Assembly (NCBI GenBank): GCA_039029315.1 | Contig: JBCCGK010000003.1 | Location: 62,001 to 126,000 of the forward strand | DNA: 64,000 nt | Direction of reading: 5' to 3' | Source: JBCCCJ01 sp039029315 | GTDB lineage: Bacteria > Bacteroidota > Bacteroidia > J057 | Shown: positions 41,942 through 51,691 of the stretch, in pieces | Numbering within the stretch: the stretch's first letter is position 1 | Layout of the letters: the number at the start of each line of letters is the position of its first letter | Translations under genes and position numbers: made by a program | The notes under the pieces: generated by a model | Told to the model about the DNA's origin: nothing | The model's database searches: none | Seen by the model: only the letters and a program-made list of their open reading frames with translations

Positions 41942-44900
41942 ATGAGACATCTCTGGATATATTGCCTCTTGATTGGAGGAGGAATCCCTCCCCTGTCTGC
42001 TCAGATGGATCCAGACCATCCTGGATTACCCGCTATTCAGACATTTTCTAAAGCTGAAGATCCTTTGTTAGGGCAGATATGGGCCATGACGCAGGACCAG
42101 TGGGGCAATATCTATGCAGGCTGTAATCATGGGATTGTTTACTACAATGGATATGTCTGGAGGAATCTAAAGGTAGGGAACTATACTTCCTGTTTGTCGA
42201 TGGACATATCTGTGAGAGATAGCACAATATATGTTGGAGGAGAAAATGAGATTGGATTTCTTGTCGCGGATTCTCTGGGACAAAGGCGATATCGTTCTTT
42301 GCTGAACCATTTGCCTGAAGCGTATCGCCTTTTTGGCAAAATCTGGGATGTTTATGCCACGAAAGAAGGAATCTTTTTTCGTTCTCCAACACATTTATTT
42401 TTGTGGGAAAGTGAAAAATTTCGTGTTTGGGAGCACCCACAAGGCTTTGATCGGTCCTTTTGGGATGGAAAACATCTGTGGATACAGATCCGGAATCAAG
42501 GCCTGATGCGGCTGGAACAAGGTGCCTTGACCCCGGTACCCGGTTCAGAATGGCTTCAGGGAAAACGCCTGAGAAGTTTGTTGTTCCGAGAAGGCCGAGC
42601 AGATGTCTACATCACCCGTCAGCATGGTTTATATCTTTGGGAAGAAGGCATGATGCCAATCCTGAGCCAATCTGTAACGCAGAATCCTGCCACCCAATTA
42701 TACCGTGCAATCCAGGACCGGGCGGGCAGAATCTTTCTGGGAACCGTGGGAGAAGGCATCATCCAACTTACTGATTCTCTCCAATATGTCGGACATTGGA
42801 ATGAGAATATTGGCTTGAGCAATTCGACGGTCTACCAATTTTTGTTTGATTCAGACCAAAATCTTTGGATAGGCACCAAGCAAGGATGCAATGTGATACA
42901 ATTTGGCGCCTCCCATCGATATCTTCGGCATAGGGATGGACTCCCAGATAATATGTCCCTCCTGTGTCATCATCATGGCACTACCTACCTGGGAGGAAAT
43001 ACCGGTCTATATGCGATGAATCAGAAGGGATCTTTTTCTAAAATCCCGATGCCTCTCCCCAATATTTATGGGATAGAAAGTCATGTTTCTGGCTTGCTGA
43101 TTGGATCTGAGGCTGGATTGAGTTTGATGGATGGGAAACATTGGAACCAACTGGATGAGAAAGAAATCAGATTCATGGATGTGCAGGGATCTCTTCTTGT
43201 GACGGGGGCACACTCTCACCTTCGATTTTGGCGAATTCACCAAAATCAATGGGAGTTGGTTGGGGAACTGGAGTTGCGGCCTTCCGAAATTCCGAAAAAT
43301 GTTTATGTCCGGGAGGAACAAGAGGTCTGGGTCAATACAGCCGAATCCATCATTCGATTGATAATACCTGACGAAGACATTGCCACCGACTCCTGGCAGG
43401 AATCGGTTCAACTGTTTCGATATGAAGGAGAAGATCTTCCGCAACGGGGTTCCTTTCGATTGTTCAACAACCAAAAAGGAGTATTTCTGTATTCAAGCGT
43501 ACATACAGCAGGCCAGGAAACGCCATTGTACTACTTTGATCCTGTGAGCCAAGCCTTCCAGCCGGATAGTCTATTCGCCGAATATATGCCTCCGCACATT
43601 TTTCGCCCCAATTATGAAGATTCTGAAGGAAATATTTGGGGGGAGACCTATAATTCCGGGACCAATACCTTTGATTTGTCCTTTCTGCCAGCTGATCCTG
43701 TGCAGCCAGCTGTTCTCTTTGGGCAACTCAATGGAAATCTGGGATACTTTCTAAAGGGAATCTATTCCGATACCACCAGCCAGCTGGCATGGGCGCTGGG
43801 GTCGCAAGGGATGACCATTTTTGATCAATCCAAATTTCATGTTTCTCCCAGAAAAAAACATGTGCAAATCGAGGAAGTCGTGTTGGCGGATACGACATCT
43901 ACAATCCTGTTTGGAGGGTTTTATCCATCAGACTGGCGTTCGCCTGAGATTCCCTATCCCGTCGGACGGATTCGCCTTCAGTATTCTTTGCTGGATTTCG
44001 AGCTGCCAGATTTGCAATTTTTTCAATATCAATTAAAGGGCTTGGAAAAAACTTGGTCTCCCTGGACCCCGAAGCGGGAAGTGGAATATACCTCTTTGTC
44101 TGAAGGAGATTACATATTCAAGCTAAGAGCCCTTGATGGCTATGGCCAGATCACAGAGATGGATTCCTTTGCATTCACGATTTTGCCTCCCTGGTATCGA
44201 ACATGGTGGGCGAGACTGTTATATCTTCTGGCTGGGATTCTGTTGCTTTGGGGATGGATGCGGATAAGGAACAAACAACTCCGTCGGAAAAATGAAAATC
44301 TGGAACAACTCATCTCGCTTCGGACTGAAGAATTGGCACAGGCCAATCTGCAACTTCGGGAACTAGACCAAATGAAGTCCAGATTCTTTGCCAATATTTC
44401 GCATGAATTCCGGACTCCTTTGAGCTTGATTATAGGACCGCTTGAGCAGTGGATGGAGGCAGAAACGAACAAACGACTCATCTCTAGAGACCAACTGATG
44501 CGCATGCATCGAAATGCTGGCAATCTCCTCAGACTGGTCAATCAATTATTGGATTTGGCCAGATTGGATGCACGACAAATGCCACTCCACCCTACTCGTA
44601 CCGAACTCGTGGCCTTTTTTCGTGGGATTGCTGCCAATTTTAGTTCTCTGGCCGAGAAGAAGCAGATTGTTTATCAGATCATTTCCCCAAACGATGAAAC
44701 ATGGGTGGAGGTGGATCGGGAAAAATATCAAACCATTCTTGTCAATCTTTTGAGCAATGCCTGTAAATTTTGCCCGGATCATGGAGAAATCACAGTTGAG
44801 TTGACAGTAAAAGAAGGAATATCAGAGGAGAATATCCTTGCGCATATGCGCATAGCAGATTCCGGAATGGGCATTCCTGAAGATCGGAAAGATCAGGTTT

Positions 44901-45880
44901 TTGATCGTTTTTTTCAGCTAAAGGGAACCGCCCATCATGGAAGTGGGATCGGGTTGGCACTCACACGAGAGCTGACAGAATTAATGGGCGGAACAATCTT
45001 GGTGGAAAATCGGGATGGAGCCGTTTTTTATGTTGAAATCCCCTGTTCCAAATCTTCTCATGTTCAGATTGATGCATCTTCTCCCGAGCTGGAAGATGTG
45101 TCATTGGGACAGGGGGATAAAGCGGAGACTATGAGCTTGCTTCTTGTAGAGGATCACACAGATATTCGGGCCTTCTTGCGTGAACAACTGGTACCTGAAT
45201 ACACATTGTTGGAAGCTCAAAGTGGGGAAGAAGGAGTAAAGTTGGCGCTCACCTATTTGCCTGATCTGATTATCTCGGATCTGATGATGCCGGGAATAAG
45301 TGGCCTGGAAATGAGTCGTCAGTTGAAGCAGGATGAGCGTACTAGCCATATCCCTATCATCCTTCTGACGGCCAAAGCAGAAGTGGAAGATCGGATTGCT
45401 GGTTTCGAAGAAGGGGCAGATGCCTATTTGGTGAAGCCCTTCCACATGAAAGAACTCCGGGCAAGAATCTCCAATTTGCTGCTTCAGCGGGAGCAACTCA
45501 GGCGTCGATTTGCAACAGAATTGACAATTCAGCCCACAGATATTACCGTCAGCAGTGCCGATGCGATATTTTTGGAAAAGGCGATTCAGATTGTCGAAGA
45601 AGGAATGGCTGAAGAAGGCTTTGGGGTGAATGAACTGAGGGATCTGCTCGGTCTGTCTCGAACCCAATTTCACCGAAAACTCAAGGCCCTCACGGATCAA
45701 TCTCCTAGCGAATTCATCCGTGCCCTCCGACTCAAGCGTGCTGCTCAGCTCCTCGAAGCCCAGGCTGATACAGTTTCTCAAATCGCCTTCCTGGTGGGTT
45801 TCAATAACCTCAGCTACTTTGCCAAGTGCTTTAAGGAGTTGTTTGGAGTAGTGCCGTCAGAATACCCGCCAAAAGGCTGA
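41942..45880 (+). CDS. Hybrid two-component system protein (propeller sensor, kinase, receiver, AraC-type regulator)
   Basis: 1312 residues from the ATG at 41942, chosen because it starts a signal-like segment (LWIYCLLIGGGIPPLSAQ); a TTG lies seven codons upstream. Domain order: a periplasmic two-propeller sensor built of reg_prop repeats (for example NLWIGTKQGCNVIQ, GRIFLGTVGEGIIQ), a Y_Y_Y domain (FQYQLKGLEKTWSPW), a transmembrane helix near 750-770 (ARLLYLLAGILLLWGW), HisKA with FFANISHEFRTPLSL near 816, a HATPase, a receiver domain with phospho-acceptor Asp in LIISDLMMPG near 1112, and a C-terminal AraC-type HTH. This is the HTCS architecture that controls polysaccharide-utilisation loci. 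No SusCD is adjacent: the next genes are a toxin-like protein and propeller proteins, so its target is not obvious. Confidence 0.96.
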   Translation: MRHLWIYCLLIGGGIPPLSAQMDPDHPGLPAIQTFSKAEDPLLGQIWAMTQDQWGNIYAGCNHGIVYYNGYVWRNLKVGNYTSCLSMDISVRDSTIYVGGENEIGFLVADSLGQRRYRSLLNHLPEAYRLFGKIWDVYATKEGIFFRSPTHLFLWESEKFRVWEHPQGFDRSFWDGKHLWIQIRNQGLMRLEQGALTPVPGSEWLQGKRLRSLLFREGRADVYITRQHGLYLWEEGMMPILSQSVTQNPATQLYRAIQDRAGRIFLGTVGEGIIQLTDSLQYVGHWNENIGLSNSTVYQFLFDSDQNLWIGTKQGCNVIQFGASHRYLRHRDGLPDNMSLLCHHHGTTYLGGNTGLYAMNQKGSFSKIPMPLPNIYGIESHVSGLLIGSEAGLSLMDGKHWNQLDEKEIRFMDVQGSLLVTGAHSHLRFWRIHQNQWELVGELELRPSEIPKNVYVREEQEVWVNTAESIIRLIIPDEDIATDSWQESVQLFRYEGEDLPQRGSFRLFNNQKGVFLYSSVHTAGQETPLYYFDPVSQAFQPDSLFAEYMPPHIFRPNYEDSEGNIWGETYNSGTNTFDLSFLPADPVQPAVLFGQLNGNLGYFLKGIYSDTTSQLAWALGSQGMTIFDQSKFHVSPRKKHVQIEEVVLADTTSTILFGGFYPSDWRSPEIPYPVGRIRLQYSLLDFELPDLQFFQYQLKGLEKTWSPWTPKREVEYTSLSEGDYIFKLRALDGYGQITEMDSFAFTILPPWYRTWWARLLYLLAGILLLWGWMRIRNKQLRRKNENLEQLISLRTEELAQANLQLRELDQMKSRFFANISHEFRTPLSLIIGPLEQWMEAETNKRLISRDQLMRMHRNAGNLLRLVNQLLDLARLDARQMPLHPTRTELVAFFRGIAANFSSLAEKKQIVYQIISPNDETWVEVDREKYQTILVNLLSNACKFCPDHGEITVELTVKEGISEENILAHMRIADSGMGIPEDRKDQVFDRFFQLKGTAHHGSGIGLALTRELTELMGGTILVENRDGAVFYVEIPCSKSSHVQIDASSPELEDVSLGQGDKAETMSLLLVEDHTDIRAFLREQLVPEYTLLEAQSGEEGVKLALTYLPDLIISDLMMPGISGLEMSRQLKQDERTSHIPIILLTAKAEVEDRIAGFEEGADAYLVKPFHMKELRARISNLLLQREQLRRRFATELTIQPTDITVSSADAIFLEKAIQIVEEGMAEEGFGVNELRDLLGLSRTQFHRKLKALTDQSPSEFIRALRLKRAAQLLEAQADTVSQIAFLVGFNNLSYFAKCFKELFGVVPSEYPPKG

Positions 45881-45988
45881 TTATCAGGAAGTGGAATATA
45901 AGTGCTAGGATTTGGAACATGGCTGTTAGTCTGCTTTAAGGCTTTTGGCCTATTTGTTTGTGATTCACACGGACACAAACAAAAAGCA

Positions 45989-47026
45989 ATGCCTTATTTC
46001 GACCACGAACCCAAACTGCCAAGCTCATTCCCCCATCCTTATGGCCCAGTTCCATCGTCCTTTCCAGACGTCTCTCATCTTCAACAAGGCAAAGGTTCAG
46101 GCAAATTGCCAATGAACAATGGTAGCCTTGTCGCTGCGTCTCAAGGCGGGGTAAGTATGATTCCCCCTGCTTTAGATATGCAGGCGAGCCCTGTCAAGCA
46201 AGAGACCATAGATGCCTTGGTAGCTAAGCTTAAAGAACCAAGTTCTCATGCTACCAATTGGGGTGAAAATGGGAGTAATACAATGAACCCCAACTTTGAG
46301 CAATATACCCCTCCCGAATCATATCAAGGAAATTCTGCAAGCAAGCCTACATTTGAACTGTACAAGCCACAAGAAAAACAACAAGGGGGGGGAGGAGGAT
46401 TGACATCAGAATTATTTGACTATCTCTCCATCGTCACTGGAGACAAAGAAGGGAAAAAATCCCTCTTAGACATTGAAGGTGATGAAGGGAATCTGAAGCT
46501 GCTATATGCTGATAATCAAGAAGGTGAATTTGAGGAAGATGGGAAGACACACTATGGTCAAAAGAAAGAAACAGGCTTTCTCAAAGGAGAATTGGACATA
46601 GCGAAGATTTTTGGGTTAGATAAAAACAATGTCATCTTCAAAGCCAAGGGGGGAGTCATGACCTCTGAAGAACATGCCTATCATCAAGAAGAAGAATCCG
46701 TATTATCTGCGACAATGAATTACCTGAGTGGCGAATTGGAAATGGGGACATCAAACCCTGACTCCAAACAAGATGAAGTGGTCTCCATAGGCAAGAGTGA
46801 AGGCAAAGGAGGAGGAGTCAAATTCGTTCAGCATGACAATGACGGTGATGGTCAAAAGAGTTATGGAATCAGTCTTGGTCTGCCCAATAAACCTTCTGTG
46901 GGCTTTGAAAGTGAAGACCCTCTCAAGACTCTTTCCGGCCCAGCAGCAGATCTTTTGTTGCCTGAAGATATGAACTTGACCAATGAAACCAGCGACTTGG
47001 TTGAGGATATATACAATTACTTCTGA
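45989..47026 (+). CDS. Protein of unknown function, toxin- or effector-like composition
   Basis: 345 residues from the ATG at 45989; a GTG at 45902 would add 29 residues with a hydrophobic start (GFGTWLLVCFKAFGLFVC). I do not recognise the family. The N-terminal 140 residues are Pro/Ser/Gln-rich, with repeated FEQYTPPES and FELYKPQEK units, then a GGGGG linker. The C-terminal 200 residues are acidic and strand-like, with 'HDNDGDGQKSYGISLGLPNKPSVGFESEDP', a layout I associate with scaffold parts of polymorphic toxins and injection-system effectors. No nuclease or other toxin motif and no immunity-like small gene are visible. It lies 109 bp after the HTCS and is close to a T9SS propeller gene. 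A role as a secreted effector is speculation. Confidence 0.65.
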   Translation: MPYFDHEPKLPSSFPHPYGPVPSSFPDVSHLQQGKGSGKLPMNNGSLVAASQGGVSMIPPALDMQASPVKQETIDALVAKLKEPSSHATNWGENGSNTMNPNFEQYTPPESYQGNSASKPTFELYKPQEKQQGGGGGLTSELFDYLSIVTGDKEGKKSLLDIEGDEGNLKLLYADNQEGEFEEDGKTHYGQKKETGFLKGELDIAKIFGLDKNNVIFKAKGGVMTSEEHAYHQEEESVLSATMNYLSGELEMGTSNPDSKQDEVVSIGKSEGKGGGVKFVQHDNDGDGQKSYGISLGLPNKPSVGFESEDPLKTLSGPAADLLLPEDMNLTNETSDLVEDIYNYF

Positions 47027-47040
47027 TCTACCCTATTTTG

Positions 47041-48672
47041 ATGAAATACACATACTTTCTTCTCAGTTTATGTTTCCTGGCTAGCAGCAATCTTTATGCT
47101 CAGGATAGTCTTGGCTATCAGTGGGTACAACAAGCTTCGGGCATGCTTCAAGAAGAAGTAACAGCCCTTGCCTTTGATCCTGCGGGATCCCTCATCATTG
47201 CTGGAACCTTTCGTGGAAAGACAGGGTTTGGAACAGATTCAGTATGTGCCATACTTCCTGAAGCGAAGGATCGAGAGATCTTCCTTGCCAAATATGACAC
47301 AAGCGGACAGTTGATTTGGTTGAAAAGTGGAGGCTCTCGTTTCTTGAATTTCCATGACGAAATCAGCAATCTCACCATAGATTCATCAGGGAATGTCTAT
47401 GTGACAGGAACTTTCAGAGATACCCTGGAATTCAATGGACAGCAACTCCTGTCTGGTGGAGGAACGCAGGATGCCTTTTTGCTGGCCTTAGACTCGAATG
47501 GCAATGTCTTATGGATGCGAAATGATCATCAGACGATTTTCGAAGTAGGAAAGGACGTAGGTGTAAATGGGCAAGGAGAGATTGTATTCTTGAGTCGTAG
47601 AGGAGGAACAGGTCAATTCAGGCCTGCGATCACCAAATTTGCTTCGAATGGCGATACGATTTGGCTGCATGCTTTTACGGATATTCTGGATGCAGCGGAA
47701 ATGGCCATTGGGCCTGATGATAAAATCTATCTCACAGGCTTTATGGGAAAGAACCTCATCCTTCCATCAGGCGATACCTTAATGAAATCTCCAGGAAATG
47801 GTCCTGATCACTATGTTCTGTGTTTGGATACTGATGGCAATATCCTATGGGGCACTAAAGGGACAACAGGGAATGATGATAGGGCGCATCATATTGAAGT
47901 GGATAGCCAAGGGAATGTATTTGTCCATGGGAGGACAAATTCCTGGCTAGCCTGGGGGGCGGATACCTTATGGCTCCAAAATACAGAAGAATATATTGTC
48001 AAATATGGTCCTTCAGGAGAATATATTGAGGCACGATTAGTGGCTGGAACAGGTGCCAGTATGAAGGATATGACGCTTGATCAGAAGGACAATCTCTGGA
48101 TTGCTGGGAGTATGAGTGCCAATTCCCTTTTGGGAGATTCTAGTCTTGATATGGCCACCGCAAGAGTGGTAGGGCTGGCAAGTTTTGACAATGACCTGAA
48201 CTTTCTTCGACTCTTTTCTAACCAAACAAACAGTGGCTCAGGGAAAAATACTGAAGCCCTGGCCATTGCCATAGATTCAGCTGTCAATTTGTATGTCGGA
48301 GGGAGTTTTTTGGGTGATCCCTCATTTGGGGAGTTGAGTTTATCTGCCTATGGATCTTTTGATGCCTGGTGGGGCCGAATATCGCCCAAAAAAGAAGATC
48401 CAACTTCAGTCCTGTCTCTGATCGGTGAAGAAGTCAAGCTATTCCCCAATCCTAATCAGGGAAGCTTTTTTCTGAGCTTTCCCCCTTATGAATCCGGTCC
48501 TGTTCAGATCATCATCAGAGATCAAAAAGGGAGTGTTGTGCTGAGAAAACAAATCATTCCTCAAGCAATGTCTTCAAGCATCCACCTGCCTCCATTGCCG
48601 ACAGGCATGTATCAGGTTGATCTACAAAGCCTCAATCGACGATGGTTCGGCAATATGTTAGTGCGGCAATAG
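47041..48672 (+). CDS. Secreted beta-propeller-type protein with T9SS type A sorting domain
   Basis: 543 residues from the ATG at 47041 (a TTG is one codon upstream), with a signal peptide (YFLLSLCFLASSNLYAQ). The core has SBBP-like repeats with the signature 'DssGNVYVTGTFRDTLEF', 'LDSNGNVLWMR', 'GPDDKIYLTGFMG', repeated about seven times, which implies a propeller. The last 75 residues are a T9SS type A sorting domain (VKLFPNPNQGSFFLSF ... LPTGMYQVDL). It should be surface or secreted. Function is unknown. The gene is preceded by the toxin-like gene with a 14-bp gap, so the two are probably one transcript. Confidence 0.88.
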   Translation: MKYTYFLLSLCFLASSNLYAQDSLGYQWVQQASGMLQEEVTALAFDPAGSLIIAGTFRGKTGFGTDSVCAILPEAKDREIFLAKYDTSGQLIWLKSGGSRFLNFHDEISNLTIDSSGNVYVTGTFRDTLEFNGQQLLSGGGTQDAFLLALDSNGNVLWMRNDHQTIFEVGKDVGVNGQGEIVFLSRRGGTGQFRPAITKFASNGDTIWLHAFTDILDAAEMAIGPDDKIYLTGFMGKNLILPSGDTLMKSPGNGPDHYVLCLDTDGNILWGTKGTTGNDDRAHHIEVDSQGNVFVHGRTNSWLAWGADTLWLQNTEEYIVKYGPSGEYIEARLVAGTGASMKDMTLDQKDNLWIAGSMSANSLLGDSSLDMATARVVGLASFDNDLNFLRLFSNQTNSGSGKNTEALAIAIDSAVNLYVGGSFLGDPSFGELSLSAYGSFDAWWGRISPKKEDPTSVLSLIGEEVKLFPNPNQGSFFLSFPPYESGPVQIIIRDQKGSVVLRKQIIPQAMSSSIHLPPLPTGMYQVDLQSLNRRWFGNMLVRQ

Positions 48673-48826
48673 ATAGAATTCAGAAAATGATAATCACATG
48701 ACACACAGTCCAATAGAAAGGTTAATCCCTTTCTTTACACCCCTTTTCTGTTTAGAGCCTCCCTATGTCCAAAGGGAGGTATTTCGGTTTACATTTCCTT
48801 CCACGCAAAAAAGTCTGGATAGCAAG

Positions 48827-49963
48827 ATGTCGAGTCTGGCAATCAGATTTCAAGAGTTTATTTGTCTACTAATGGTCGTTTGTATGCCATCTGTAATGCA
48901 GGGACAGGAATTGTGCAAGCAGATGGGAGACAATGGTTTCTTCTATGCAGAACTAAGCAATAAGACCTATTTCGAGGCAGTTGCGGTTCAAGAAGATGGT
49001 AAGATTGTATTGGTTGGAAAACACAATGATGAACTGGAAGGTGCAGAATTATTGGTGCAACGACTCTTGCCGGATGGACAATGGGATGATTCCTTTGGAG
49101 ATCGTGGAAATGCTGTGTTTCAATTAAGCAATAAGTTTGATGGAGGCAGATGTGTGGTGACAGATGTTGGACCTAAAGATATGATTGTAGTAGGAGGTGG
49201 AGGGGCTTCCAAGGCTTATGTAGCTGCCATACATACAGGGGGAGGATTGGTCCATGACTTTGCGAATAGAGGTGAGAGATTCTTTACAGCAACTGGTCCG
49301 GTTTGGGATATATTGGTAGACGGAGAACGTATTTATACGATTTATCCTGGAGGAAGTGGATTCAAGATTAGTGCATTAGATCTGGATGGAGAGTTCATCG
49401 ATGCCTTCGGTACGAATGGGACGATTTTTATTCCTGACGAGCTGGAGATCAGTTCAACACAGAAATTGCATATAGCCCTCACTCCACAAGGCCAGCTCAT
49501 GGTACTCGCCCTAGCGGAATCAGATGTCAATCCGGGACTCATCAATAAGCTCCTCCTTTATCGTTTCTCTCCGGATGGCAGCCTTGATCAGCAGTTTGGC
49601 ACAAATGGGCGTATCGAAAGGGTTGTATTCAATAATATATCCTATCAGGATTTTCTGATTGATACAGAGGGATATATGTTTGCGGGAGGGCATCAAAGAG
49701 AATTAGGCTATTCGATCATACAAAAATATCTCCCTGATGGCAGTCGGGATCTGATGTTCAATCCCGGAGCCGGAGGCCAAAACATCAGTCCAAGCCCCAA
49801 TCTTTTGAAGAGTATGGTGCTGACAGATGATGGGAATCTCTTATTTGTAGGGAGTAAGCCAGAAAATAATCAATCTAACTTTTTAATCTCTCCTTTAAGA
49901 AAAATGGGGACTGGGATATTGGAATGGGAGCCATTCATTGGATGCTTCCAGAAGCAGTGGTAA
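48827..49963 (+). CDS. Delta-60 repeat protein, 5' part of a frameshifted gene
   Basis: The ATG at 48827 starts a signal peptide (EFICLLMVVCMPSVMQG); the frame is open from 48698 but that extension is not signal-like. The body holds Delta-60-type repeats (LLPDGQWDDSFGDRG, FSPDGSLDQQFGTNG, YLPDGSRDLMFNPG). The reading frame ends prematurely at 49963 in non-repeat sequence. The repeat pattern resumes in the next frame from about 49879, with KKNGDWDIGMG fitting the expected repeat, so the two parts belong to one gene of about 925 residues. The likely error point is the A5 run at 49900-49904. A programmed -1 shift (A AAA ATG) or a true mutation are both possible. Confidence 0.85.
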   Translation: MSSLAIRFQEFICLLMVVCMPSVMQGQELCKQMGDNGFFYAELSNKTYFEAVAVQEDGKIVLVGKHNDELEGAELLVQRLLPDGQWDDSFGDRGNAVFQLSNKFDGGRCVVTDVGPKDMIVVGGGGASKAYVAAIHTGGGLVHDFANRGERFFTATGPVWDILVDGERIYTIYPGGSGFKISALDLDGEFIDAFGTNGTIFIPDELEISSTQKLHIALTPQGQLMVLALAESDVNPGLINKLLLYRFSPDGSLDQQFGTNGRIERVVFNNISYQDFLIDTEGYMFAGGHQRELGYSIIQKYLPDGSRDLMFNPGAGGQNISPSPNLLKSMVLTDDGNLLFVGSKPENNQSNFLISPLRKMGTGILEWEPFIGCFQKQW

Positions 49964-51609
49964 ATGAAGGAGAATTGACTGATTTGATCCAGCTCGATGA
50001 TGCTTCCTATCTCGCTGTGGGAGGAATCAAATTGTCGGATTACAGCACGAGGGGAATAGCAGTTAGGCTCAATGAAGATGGTTCCGTTCAATCTGATTGG
50101 GGAGAGGGAGGCTATCATTGGGGGCATGGACTTCGACAGGCTCAGGCCAGTGTCATCAAGCAGTTGGATGATGGATCGTTCATTGCAGCAGGCTATCAGA
50201 ATATCAATGGCAATCTGGGACAGGATATCCCTGCATTAGCTAAGTTTCATCCTGATGGCAGCCTGGACAGGTCATTTGCTTTCCGCGGCCACCTCACCAA
50301 AAAATTAGATAGCAAACACAATCGTCCTATAGATGTGGAAGTATTGCCTGATGGAAAAATCATGCTGATGGGCAGGCATGACCTGAACGAAGGCTGGTTG
50401 CTTGGGAGATTCTATGCAGATGGGAGGATGGATAGTACCTTTGACAAGGATGGCTGGCGAATCGGAGAGATCGACTGTTTTGGCTGTCAGAGTTATCCCA
50501 AAAACTGGAGAATTGACAATGATGGGAATATGCTGATGGCAGTGGCTTTCTTCAAAGCGGGAGAATCTCGTGAAGACCCTGCGCTGGTTCGCTTAACTCC
50601 TGAAGGACAATTAGATGCCTCTTTCGGAGAACAAGGAGTGGTGGTGATAGAGGAAACCTTCTTTCATCATGGATTCAATGATGTGGAAATCTTGTCCGAT
50701 GGCCGAATATTGGCCGCTGGATTCCTCTATGAAAGTGGAGGGGTTTCTTCCTGGCAACAGTCTGGTTTTATGGCAAGATTTGCTGCTACAGGTCAGTTGG
50801 ATGATTCATTTGGGGATCAGGGGATCGTGCTATGGGAGACGCAGGATTGGTTCACCCGTATTCTTCAAATACGCCAACTCTCTTCCGGGAACATCTTGCT
50901 TGCTGGCGAAGTGCAGGAAGAAGATGACCAGAATATGCGGAGAATCACCTTATGGCAAATATCGATGGATGGAGCTCTGGACCCAGATTTTGGAGAAAAT
51001 GGCAGCGTAGAAGTTGATTTCCCCAACAGCCGAAAGCATGAATTCTACAGCTTTGAGCTTGACGGAGAAGGAAATATCCTGGTCTTTGGTTCTGGAATCG
51101 CATCAGGACACAAAACCTTCATTGCTCGATTTGACGCTACGGGCCAGCAGGATACTGATGTTGGAAATAATGGGCTATATATCCCAGAAGAGTTCGCCAT
51201 GTATCCCAGAGGAGTTCCGCCTTTGTTGCTGTCGGACAATCGGCTTGTGTTACCAGCCCTCAAACCAGCCACCCTTAACTTTTCTTTTGCTTGCATCGAC
51301 TTATTTCCAAACATGATTGACACAACGACACAACAGCCTTCCGATTCATCGAATGTTCAGGGGCCAGAAACCTTCTCTATCTTCCCCAATCCAGCCAAGG
51401 ATGAAGTCAATATCACTGTGCCAGAATCGTTCTCTCAGACAGCTAACACGCTTTGCCTCATAGATCTGACAGGCAAAATATGGCTCAACATAGAATTGGA
51501 TACTGTTGATCAGGAAGAAATCAATATCAGCCCTTTACCCAAGGGCCTGTACATCATGATGCTCAAAAATAATCAGGATTCCTACCTCCAGCGATTTGTG
51601 AAAATCTGA
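49924..51609 (+). CDS. Delta-60 repeat protein with T9SS sorting domain, 3' part of the frameshifted gene
   Basis: The frame is open from 49879, where it continues the repeat phase of the upstream part. The first ATG at 49924 is probably not a real start, since no signal peptide exists here. At least eight Delta-60-type repeats are seen (FHPDGSLDRSFAFRG, LTPEGQLDASFGEQG, FAATGQLDDSFGDQG), which form a propeller-like fold. The C-terminal 85 residues are a T9SS type A sorting domain (FSIFPNPAKDEVNITV ... LPKGLYIMML). If the shift is real, this part would be made without signal peptide and not be exported. A hairpin terminator follows the stop by 2 bp. Confidence 0.85.
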   Translation: MGAIHWMLPEAVVNEGELTDLIQLDDASYLAVGGIKLSDYSTRGIAVRLNEDGSVQSDWGEGGYHWGHGLRQAQASVIKQLDDGSFIAAGYQNINGNLGQDIPALAKFHPDGSLDRSFAFRGHLTKKLDSKHNRPIDVEVLPDGKIMLMGRHDLNEGWLLGRFYADGRMDSTFDKDGWRIGEIDCFGCQSYPKNWRIDNDGNMLMAVAFFKAGESREDPALVRLTPEGQLDASFGEQGVVVIEETFFHHGFNDVEILSDGRILAAGFLYESGGVSSWQQSGFMARFAATGQLDDSFGDQGIVLWETQDWFTRILQIRQLSSGNILLAGEVQEEDDQNMRRITLWQISMDGALDPDFGENGSVEVDFPNSRKHEFYSFELDGEGNILVFGSGIASGHKTFIARFDATGQQDTDVGNNGLYIPEEFAMYPRGVPPLLLSDNRLVLPALKPATLNFSFACIDLFPNMIDTTTQQPSDSSNVQGPETFSIFPNPAKDEVNITVPESFSQTANTLCLIDLTGKIWLNIELDTVDQEEINISPLPKGLYIMMLKNNQDSYLQRFVKI

Positions 51610-51610
51610 A

Positions 51611-51660
51611 AGACCTCGGAGGATTTGCGAGCCTGTGGCATGGCGATTCCTCCGAGGTCT
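51611..51660. terminator. Bidirectional hairpin (AGACCTCGGAGGA / TCCTCCGAGGTCT)
   Basis: A perfect 13-bp inverted repeat, 51611-51623 with 51648-51660, encloses a 24-nt loop between two convergent genes. It starts right after the Delta-60 gene stop. This GACCTCGGAGG-type palindrome is a dispersed intergenic motif I recall from other Bacteroidota genomes. It likely works as a terminator or mRNA-end stabiliser in both directions. Confidence 0.75.
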
Positions 51661-51691
51661 GCGGGCTGAAATGATTAACCGTTAATCCAAC

